The notes under the pieces are model-generated. The model did no database searches. It had not been told where the DNA came from and saw nothing but the letters and a program-made list of their open reading frames with translations. A DNA stretch of 13,078 nucleotides from an uncultured Lachnospiraceae bacterium (GTDB taxonomy: Bacteria > Bacillota > Clostridia > Lachnospirales > Lachnospiraceae). Below, in pieces: positions 7,426 to 13,078 of this stretch (position 1 is the stretch's first letter; every line of letters begins with the position of its first letter). The DNA lies in the NCBI GenBank assembly GCA_947653315.1, contig CANTGP010000038.1:1-13078 (forward strand). The letters run 5' to 3'. The position numbers were made by a program, and so were the translations under genes.

Positions 7426-8430
7426 ATGTCCAAAAGAACTTTATACGGAACCGTAATCGTGACGTACCGGTGCAATGCACGGTGCAATATGTGTGATTGT
7501 TTCAAAGACCCGACGAGGCCGGAGGAGGAAATTACGCTGGAGGTAATTAAGAAGCTGCCGGAGATGGCTTTTACGAATATTACCGGCGGCGAGCCTTTTA
7601 TCCGGCGTGACATTCCCGACATCGTGAGGGAATTGTATAAGAAATCCGACCGCATCGTCATATCCACCAACGGGTATTTTACGGAGCGCATTATCGCGCT
7701 GTGCCGGGAATTCCCGAAAGTGGGAATCCGCATTAGCATCGAAGGACTAAAGGAAACCAACGATGCCATACGGGGAATCCCGGACGGTTTCCAAAGGGGA
7801 TACCAGACATTAAAAACGCTGGTGGAAATGGGTCATCCCGATGTGGGATTCGGCATGACGGTGCAGGACATGAACTGTGAGGATTTGGTCCCTTTGTATA
7901 AGATTTCGGATGAGATGGGTATGGAATTTGCCACGGCGACCCTGCACAATTCCTTTTATTTCCGTAAGACGGACAATAAGATTAACGATAAGCGGAAAGT
8001 GGCGCAGAATTTTGAAAAGCTGATTAACGAACTGTTAAAAAGCAAATCCCCGAAAAAATGGTTCCGTGCGTATTTTAACCACGGGCTGATTAATTACATT
8101 TACGGAAATAAACGTCTGCTGCCCTGCGACATGTCAAAGAATGCGTTTTTCATCGACCCGTTCTGCGATGTGATTCCCTGTAACGGTATGGAGAAAAAAG
8201 CGGTAATGGGCAACTTAAAAGAGCAGTCCTGGGACGAGCTTTGGAATTCGGACCAGGCGAAACAGGTGCGGGAGTGTACGAGGAAATGCGACCGCAACTG
8301 CTGGATGATCGGAAGCGCATCCCCCGCCATGCATAAGTATATATGGGTGCCCGGCTGGTGGGTCATAAAGCATAAGTTTTTAAAGGGCGGCAAATACCGT
8401 TTGGAGGAGAACCGGTTCCTGCGCGGGTAA
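7426..8430 (+). CDS. radical SAM protein with SPASM/twitch-like C-terminal cysteines
   Basis: A 334-residue cytoplasmic enzyme expected to cleave S-adenosylmethionine at a [4Fe-4S] cluster and start radical chemistry. The cluster motif CX3CX2C is C16, C20 and C23 (YRCNARCNMCDC), with GGEP at 54-57 and the SAM-contact segments STNG (80-83) and SIEG (104-107). The C-terminal third has six cysteines, C234, C247, C252, C284, C288 and C292, with a GNLKEQSWDELW stretch between them. This is the layout of a SPASM or twitch auxiliary-cluster region, short of a textbook seven-cysteine SPASM set. Such domains occur in peptide maturases (PqqE, anSME) and in sugar/aminocyclitol enzymes such as BtrN. No candidate precursor peptide lies nearby, and all neighbours are glycan genes, so a sugar, sugar-nucleotide or lipid-linked substrate is more likely (inference). 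The protein ends with a Trp-rich tail (YIWVPGWWVI, 305-314). It sits 10 bases after the upstream glycosyltransferase; ATG 7423 would add one Met. Confidence 0.9.
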   Translation: MSKRTLYGTVIVTYRCNARCNMCDCFKDPTRPEEEITLEVIKKLPEMAFTNITGGEPFIRRDIPDIVRELYKKSDRIVISTNGYFTERIIALCREFPKVGIRISIEGLKETNDAIRGIPDGFQRGYQTLKTLVEMGHPDVGFGMTVQDMNCEDLVPLYKISDEMGMEFATATLHNSFYFRKTDNKINDKRKVAQNFEKLINELLKSKSPKKWFRAYFNHGLINYIYGNKRLLPCDMSKNAFFIDPFCDVIPCNGMEKKAVMGNLKEQSWDELWNSDQAKQVRECTRKCDRNCWMIGSASPAMHKYIWVPGWWVIKHKFLKGGKYRLEENRFLRG

Positions 8431-8458
8431 ACGGACGCAGGGTGGGAGAAAGCGGAAG

Positions 8459-10093
8459 ATGAAGAAAATCAAGATAAAATACGGCAGGGATCTGCGGCTT
8501 CTTTTGTTATGCTGCGTTTTGTTCCTGCTATTGGCAGTCCTTGCGGTTGCAGGGAAGAAAAACCTGCACGAAGACGAAGTGTATACTTACGGGTTATCCA
8601 ATCATAGGGGCGGGATAAATTTTGAACCCGAATTCGGGAGGAAATATGAGGACGCGGCACAGCCCTACAGGGAATATATGGCGACCCAGCCGGACGGAAG
8701 GCTGGACTACCGCCATGTATGGGGGAAGCAGTGTGCGGATGTCCATCCTCCCCTTTACTATTATCTGGTACATACCGTCTGCTCTTTTTTTATGGATACA
8801 TACAGTGTGTGGTTTGCCGCAGTGATTAACCTTGCATCTTCCGTTGTCACGATACTTCTTCTCTATCGGATTACCTGCCTTTTGGGACAGCGCAGGCTTG
8901 CGCTTACCGTGTGCTTTTTCTTTGCGGTATCGCCGGGCATTCTGCAGATGAATACCTTTTTGCGGATGTATGTCATGACGATGATGTGGATTTGCGCCGT
9001 GACATGGTGGCATCTTGCTTTTGCGGAAGGGGACGCGGCAGGGGAAAAGGAAGCGGGAAGGAGCAGGCTGCCGGTATATTTTTATATAGGGCTTATTGTT
9101 TTGGCGGTATTGGGGGCGCTGACCCATTATTATTTCCTTGTGTTCCTTTTTTTCCAATGCCTTTGTTTCGGCTGTCATCTGCTGTACCGGAAGCGGTTCG
9201 GGGATGCCGTGAAATATGCCCTTTCGCTCGGGATTGCCGGACTGGTCTGCTACTGGCATTTTCCTACCATGGTGCGCCATATCTTTCACGGATACCGGGG
9301 AGTGGATTCCATCGGCAGATTGAAGGAAACTACGGGGTATCCGCATAAACTGTTTGTTTTTTGGAATTTCATGGACAGTGTATTGTTTGGAGGGTTCCTG
9401 GCAGTGATACTGCTTGGGGCTTTTATCGCGGTCATATCCCATGTTCGGATGAAAAAACGCGGGAAACGGACTGTTCTCCTGTTTGGGGGAAAAAGCAGGA
9501 TACGCCGGATTCTTGTCATGGTTCCCGCCGCCTGCTATTTCCTGCTGGTATCGAAGGCGGCAGTGATGGAGGAAGAACGGTACGTTTCCCCGGTTTACGG
9601 ATTGGCCATTGTCATAGGAATTTGTCTGTCTGCCGGTTTGACGGAGCGGATAGCGGATAAAACAGGGATGGGGGACAGGCGGAAAAGAACGGTTTACGGG
9701 ATATGCCTGCTTGTGTTCCTGACTGTCGCTTATATCCGGTGTCCTTGGTATTATTCGTTCCGGGAAAGCATACCTGCGCTGGAAGCGGCGGAGAACTATT
9801 CGGAGAATGACTGCATTTTTATTGCCTCCACGGATATCGAAGGGAATATGTTCCGGTGCCACCGTTCCTTTTATGAGGTGAGTAAGTACAGAAGCCTTAC
9901 GTTTATTCCCAAAGAAGACTTGTCCATGCTGGCGGAAAAAGGGTATAACGGTTATGACCATATGGTGGTATATATCATTAACAAGACAGACCGGGAAGCC
10001 GTATTGGGGGAAATACTGGAAATGTGCCCAAATCTGACGGAATATACGAAAATTTCGGAATTTGGACAGGCGGCAGGGTATTATCTGGAATAG
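8459..10093 (+). CDS. GT-C membrane glycosyltransferase, GT39/PMT-like
   Basis: A 544-residue polytopic membrane protein with a first membrane helix at about 12-32, then HEDEVYTYG in the first extracytoplasmic loop. D39-E40 is the acidic pair that marks GT-C active sites. Next come DVHPPLYYYLVH (D94, H96) and MNTFLRMYVM, both typical of the GT39/PMT_2 (ArnT, mannosyltransferase) superfamily. Roughly ten hydrophobic segments follow, and the last about 118 residues (from 427) are a hydrophilic domain probably outside the membrane. Known relatives use polyprenyl-phosphate-linked sugars and act on the outer face of the membrane, so this protein probably adds a side sugar to the exported glycan or another surface acceptor (inference). 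The start ATG 8459 has GGGAG 8444-8448 upstream. It lies 28 bases after the radical SAM gene and 15 bases before another GT-C-like gene. Confidence 0.87.
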   Translation: MKKIKIKYGRDLRLLLLCCVLFLLLAVLAVAGKKNLHEDEVYTYGLSNHRGGINFEPEFGRKYEDAAQPYREYMATQPDGRLDYRHVWGKQCADVHPPLYYYLVHTVCSFFMDTYSVWFAAVINLASSVVTILLLYRITCLLGQRRLALTVCFFFAVSPGILQMNTFLRMYVMTMMWICAVTWWHLAFAEGDAAGEKEAGRSRLPVYFYIGLIVLAVLGALTHYYFLVFLFFQCLCFGCHLLYRKRFGDAVKYALSLGIAGLVCYWHFPTMVRHIFHGYRGVDSIGRLKETTGYPHKLFVFWNFMDSVLFGGFLAVILLGAFIAVISHVRMKKRGKRTVLLFGGKSRIRRILVMVPAACYFLLVSKAAVMEEERYVSPVYGLAIVIGICLSAGLTERIADKTGMGDRRKRTVYGICLLVFLTVAYIRCPWYYSFRESIPALEAAENYSENDCIFIASTDIEGNMFRCHRSFYEVSKYRSLTFIPKEDLSMLAEKGYNGYDHMVVYIINKTDREAVLGEILEMCPNLTEYTKISEFGQAAGYYLE

Positions 10094-10108
10094 CGGAGGG
10101 AGTCGGAG

Positions 10109-11932
10109 ATGGGAAAGGAAACGAAGACAGGCATAAAAGCGGAACATGTTTGGAAGTATTTGAAGTATCTCCTTTTCTTTGTGTTGCTGTATTGGGAATG
10201 GTATGTGTTTGCGGAGTATTACCTGCGGGACGATCCGTTTTTATCCGGGAATTTTATCGGGGTATTCCTGCTTGCGGGTATCGGTTACGTACTATACCAT
10301 GCGTCGTCCATCCGGGATAAAAGGGCTTGGATTTGCGGAGGACTGACCGGGACTTTGATGGGGGCTGCCCTGCTTTTTGGACGGAAGATGTATACCGGGG
10401 ATTTGGCGGAAATTTTTTCGTCGCTGCGTTCGGTTGTGAAATACGGGGTTTTACTGTCCGGCAGTATTTTGTTTTGGATACAGGCGTTCACTTTGTTTTA
10501 TGTCAGGCTTTTAGCCCTGAAACTGAATCGCTGCCGTTACCCTTTGTGGCGGGGGCGGAGCAAAAAGGCGTTTTGGGCGGGGGCATGGCTGGCAATGGCG
10601 TTATGTTATATGCCCTGCTATTTTTCCAATTTTCCCGGCATCATGAGTTACGATTCCGGCTGGATTACCAGACAGGCGCTTGGTATCCTTCCGTTTGATA
10701 ATTTCCATCCGTTTCTGCATACCCTGATTTGGACCGCTTTTATTAAGGCGGAGCAAATCATCGGCATTCCGCAGTTTGGATTGGTTTCCTATTCCATCGT
10801 GCAGGCGCTTGCGGTGACGGCGGTGTTTACCTGCGTGGTATACTATATGGCGGAACGGGGCGTGCGGAAAGGAATTGTCATCCTTACCTGGATGTTTTAC
10901 GCTTTCTGCCCCACCGTTGTTTTGTTTTCCCTGATTACGACGAAAGACGTGCTGTTCGGTACGGCGTTGGTCGGCTTTACGCTTTCACTGCTACGGATTT
11001 CCGAGATTTATTTATCGGGGGGCAAAAGCGGGGACATGAAATCCGTGATGCCGGTTTTTTGTATCACAGGGGTTTTGAGCTGTCTGCTGCGGAATAATAT
11101 GATATATGCCATGGCGGTATCCGCTGTCCTGGTTGTGCTGGTTTACAAACCCCTGCGCAAAAGCCTGACGGTTGGGTTCGGTATCATCCTGCTTGTTTAT
11201 TTCTTTGTGGAAGGTCCTGTGTACCATGGAATCCTGAAGATACAGCCGGGGGATGCAAGGGAAGCCCTATCGGTTCCCATGAACCAAATGGCAAGGGTTT
11301 ATACGCTTAGGGGGGAAGAACTGCCGGAGGAGGAGCGGAGGGAAATCGAGGCATACATGCCGACGGTGGGCGCTTATGACGAGCTTTTTGCCGATCCGGT
11401 GAAAGACAGCTTCGATACGGATGTTTTTTTGGCGGATAAAGGGAAATTCGTGAAAACATGGGGAAGCCTGTTTGTCCGTTATCCGTTGGAATACGCGGAA
11501 GCCTTTTTAACGCTGAACGTGCCTTACTGGTGTCCGGAAACGGAAAGCGAACGCACTTATATCGAGCTTGGGAATTACAGTTCCTATTATACTTTTGAGT
11601 ACCGGGAATGGCTGCCGCATGTCGGGGAATTTTACCATAGGGTGGCATCGAACATTGACGGGGAGCATGGTTCCGGAATCATGAGATGGCCGTTGTTCCA
11701 CCAGTTTTTTTCCTTAAGCACGCCGTTTTGGCTGATGTTTGTCATGGCTGTTTCGCTGACGGCACGGGGAAAATGGAAATGTGCGGTTCCGTTTTTACCG
11801 GTCATGCTCTTATGGATGACCTATCTGCTCGGACCGGTAAGTAATTTCCGTTACATATACCCGATGGTGATTTTGTATCCGTTGTTTGCCTGCTATGCGG
11901 CAGGCGGTATTCCGGGAAAGGAGACGGATTAG
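10109..11932 (+). CDS. large GT-C-like membrane protein, DUF6020-like
   Basis: A 607-residue membrane protein with about eleven hydrophobic segments. In the middle of the chain lies FPGIMSYDSGWITRQALG (D182-S183-G184), followed by NFHPFLHTLIW (H200-P201, H204), a GT-C-like arrangement of an acidic residue and a His-Pro loop facing the outside. The region from about 371 to 525 is a hydrophilic, probably extracytoplasmic, domain. The C-terminus has a GPVSNFRYIYP motif (575-585) between the last membrane helices. From memory this matches DUF6020-family membrane proteins found in Clostridia glycan loci; I cannot run the search. A glycosyltransferase using a polyprenyl-phosphate sugar is the favoured role, unproven. 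GGAGGG 10095-10100 sits 8 bases before ATG 10109, which fixes the start. The pairing with the upstream GT39-like gene suggests two successive extracytoplasmic sugar additions. Confidence 0.8.
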   Translation: MGKETKTGIKAEHVWKYLKYLLFFVLLYWEWYVFAEYYLRDDPFLSGNFIGVFLLAGIGYVLYHASSIRDKRAWICGGLTGTLMGAALLFGRKMYTGDLAEIFSSLRSVVKYGVLLSGSILFWIQAFTLFYVRLLALKLNRCRYPLWRGRSKKAFWAGAWLAMALCYMPCYFSNFPGIMSYDSGWITRQALGILPFDNFHPFLHTLIWTAFIKAEQIIGIPQFGLVSYSIVQALAVTAVFTCVVYYMAERGVRKGIVILTWMFYAFCPTVVLFSLITTKDVLFGTALVGFTLSLLRISEIYLSGGKSGDMKSVMPVFCITGVLSCLLRNNMIYAMAVSAVLVVLVYKPLRKSLTVGFGIILLVYFFVEGPVYHGILKIQPGDAREALSVPMNQMARVYTLRGEELPEEERREIEAYMPTVGAYDELFADPVKDSFDTDVFLADKGKFVKTWGSLFVRYPLEYAEAFLTLNVPYWCPETESERTYIELGNYSSYYTFEYREWLPHVGEFYHRVASNIDGEHGSGIMRWPLFHQFFSLSTPFWLMFVMAVSLTARGKWKCAVPFLPVMLLWMTYLLGPVSNFRYIYPMVILYPLFACYAAGGIPGKETD

Positions 11933-11949
11933 AGATAAAAGATTTGGGA

Positions 11950-11978
11950 TAGAAAAGGAAGGAAAAAGGAAGTATAAT
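11950..11978 (+). promoter_or_regulatory. candidate internal sigma-A-type promoter
   Basis: A perfect TATAAT (11973-11978) lies in the purine-rich 69-base gap after the DUF6020-like gene. Seventeen bases upstream is TAGAAA (11950-11955), matching 4 of 6 bases of TTGACA. Transcription would start near 11985, leaving a leader of about 15 bases before the TTG start at 12002. The -35 is weak and the region is A-rich, so chance occurrence is possible. Confidence 0.35.
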
Positions 11979-11988
11979 AGGGAAGTAA

Positions 11989-11993
11989 AGGGA
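11989..11993 (+). promoter_or_regulatory. ribosome binding site supporting a TTG start
   Basis: AGGGA (extended AAAGGGA from 11987) ends 8 bases before TTG 12002. It directly abuts ATG 11994, which is too close and opens only a three-codon frame (ATG ACG ATT TGA). The spacing therefore supports TTG 12002 as the real start of the last gene. Confidence 0.6.
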
Positions 11994-12001
11994 ATGACGA
12001 T

Positions 12002-13066
12002 TTGAAAATATTAATGCTGGTGAACTGGAAAGTAGAATATTGTAACAAAGCGCCGAAGGGAAAGCAGCCGCCGGATTATTATGTGCAGGGGGAACCTTAT
12101 TGGTTTTTCCGGTATTTTGAGGGAGACGTGGCGGTGGACGTGGCGGATGTCCATACGTTTCCGTGGCTGGAGCATTTTGAAAAGGAAACACTGCGGTTTT
12201 ATGTAATCCAGACTTTGCGCGTGCTGTTTTGCCTGAACCGTTACGACCTGATTGTCTCCCACGGGATGCAGAGCGGGGTGGTGCTCAGTCTCATCCGCAG
12301 ATTTTGGAAGACGAAGGCGAAGCATGTGGTTTTTGACATCGGGGCTTTTAACAGCGCGGCGGAAGACGGCGCTGCACTAAAGCTGATGCAGTTTGCGAGT
12401 AAGTCTTTGGACGGCGTCATCTACCATACGGAGTCCCAGGCGGAATATTACCGGAAATGTTTTCCGTGGATTGTGGGGAAAAGCAGGTACATTCCGTTTG
12501 GGACGGATCCGGATTTTTTTGCCTGGATGCCGGAACGGGGGACGGGGGAGACGGAAGGAACTTATATTCTTTGTGTCGGTTATGCCAAAAGGGATTGGGA
12601 TACTTTGGCGGAAGCCTTTGCGCGCATTTGCGCTGACCATGACGTGACGCTGCGGTTTGTCGGTAAGCCGGATTATGTCTCCGGGAATCCGAAGGTGGAA
12701 TGTTTGGGATTTATGCCGGTGGATGAGCTGATGGAACAGATACGGGGGGCGCTGTTCGGCGTCGTGCCGTTGGAGGATTTTAATTATTCGTTCGGGCAGA
12801 TGACACTGTTGCAGCAGATGGCGCTTGGAAAGGCAGTCATCGCGGCGGATGTGCCGAGCATGAGGGGTTATGTGCGGGACGGGGAGACGGCGCTATTGTA
12901 TCCGCCGAAAGACAGCGCGAAACTGGCGGCACAGTTGGAACGGCTGCTGGAGAATCAAGCGCTGCGGGACAGAATAGGGAAACAGGCGGCGGAGTCGGTG
13001 CGGGAAACCTACAACGAGCGGAATATGGCGGCGCAGACGGAGGATTTTTTCCGGCGTATTTTATAG
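12002..13066 (+). CDS. divergent GT4-like glycosyltransferase, TTG start, lacking EX7E
   Basis: A 354-residue GT-B-type protein. The N-terminal half begins MKILMLVNWKVEYC, a first Rossmann strand, which is why TTG 12002 is preferred over ATG 12014. The acceptor half includes DLIVSHGMQSG. The donor half starts near 186 with YILCVGYAKRDWDTL (R197-D198-W199). The region aligning with EX7E reads VPLEDFNYSFGQMTLLQQMALG (254-275 region), where both expected glutamates appear to be replaced (Ser263 and Gln271), while the ALGKAVIAAD strand is kept. The C-terminal helix closing onto the N-domain (ERNMAAQTEDFF) is present, so the protein looks complete. The gene at 2354-3421 shares the RDW and PL...G features, suggesting paralogues. 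It lies 69 bases after its neighbour, the largest gap in the second half of the locus, with a possible promoter there. Donor and acceptor are unknown. Confidence 0.8.
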   Translation: MKILMLVNWKVEYCNKAPKGKQPPDYYVQGEPYWFFRYFEGDVAVDVADVHTFPWLEHFEKETLRFYVIQTLRVLFCLNRYDLIVSHGMQSGVVLSLIRRFWKTKAKHVVFDIGAFNSAAEDGAALKLMQFASKSLDGVIYHTESQAEYYRKCFPWIVGKSRYIPFGTDPDFFAWMPERGTGETEGTYILCVGYAKRDWDTLAEAFARICADHDVTLRFVGKPDYVSGNPKVECLGFMPVDELMEQIRGALFGVVPLEDFNYSFGQMTLLQQMALGKAVIAADVPSMRGYVRDGETALLYPPKDSAKLAAQLERLLENQALRDRIGKQAAESVRETYNERNMAAQTEDFFRRIL

Positions 13067-13078
13067 GGTTTTTGGAAA

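Noticed and set aside
8594..10147. A 517-codon open frame on the minus strand opposite the GT39-like gene
   Set aside because: Its product is rich in His, Pro, Arg, Gln and Lys with no domain motif, it mirrors the codon pattern of the plus-strand gene, and it spans a well-supported membrane protein with clear motifs.
11994..12005. Three-codon frame (ATG ACG ATT TGA) overlapping the TTG start
   Set aside because: The ribosome binding site abuts this ATG with no spacer, so it is unlikely to be initiated. It is better seen as a chance ATG.
13067..13078. Possible terminator after the last gene
   Set aside because: Only 12 bases remain after the stop codon, with a short T run and no stem visible, so nothing can be concluded.

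Overview
The window is one uninterrupted, all-plus-strand stretch of a cell-surface polysaccharide (capsule/exopolysaccharide type) biosynthesis locus. Strong AGGAGG-type ribosome binding sites, roughly even G+C, very short or overlapping gene junctions, a TTG start and the protein styles all suggest a Gram-positive Clostridia member, most likely Lachnospiraceae. That taxonomic call is inference. No RNA gene, insertion sequence, CRISPR array or convincing terminator is visible, and no gap exceeds about 150 bases, so transcription across most of the window as one operon is plausible.

Layout: a possible tail of an upstream gene (2-46); a UDP-glucuronate 4-epimerase (97-1113) supplying UDP-galacturonate; a GT4 glycosyltransferase (1195-2361); a divergent GT4-like enzyme (2354-3421); a Wzy-like polymerase with an unusual C-terminal extension (3408-4985); a GT4 glycosyltransferase with a Lys-rich leader built on a perfect 22-base tandem duplication (5011-6210); a GT4 enzyme with a five-cysteine insert (6207-7415); a radical SAM protein with a SPASM/twitch-like C-terminal cysteine region (7426-8430); a GT39/PMT-like GT-C membrane glycosyltransferase (8459-10093); a second large GT-C-like membrane protein resembling DUF6020 (10109-11932); and a divergent GT4-like enzyme starting at TTG (12002-13066), possibly with its own internal promoter.

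How they could work together (inference): the epimerase makes UDP-GalA, the five cytoplasmic GT4-type enzymes build a lipid-linked repeat unit, the Wzy-like protein polymerises it outside the membrane, and the two GT-C proteins decorate it there from polyprenyl-phosphate sugars. No initiating sugar-phosphate transferase, flippase, chain-length regulator or polyprenyl-phosphate sugar synthase is in the window, so these must lie outside it.

The points most worth follow-up are the radical SAM enzyme inside a glycan locus with no peptide precursor nearby, the frame-changing 22-base tandem repeat at the start of a glycosyltransferase gene, and two related glycosyltransferases that lack the usual EX7E motif.
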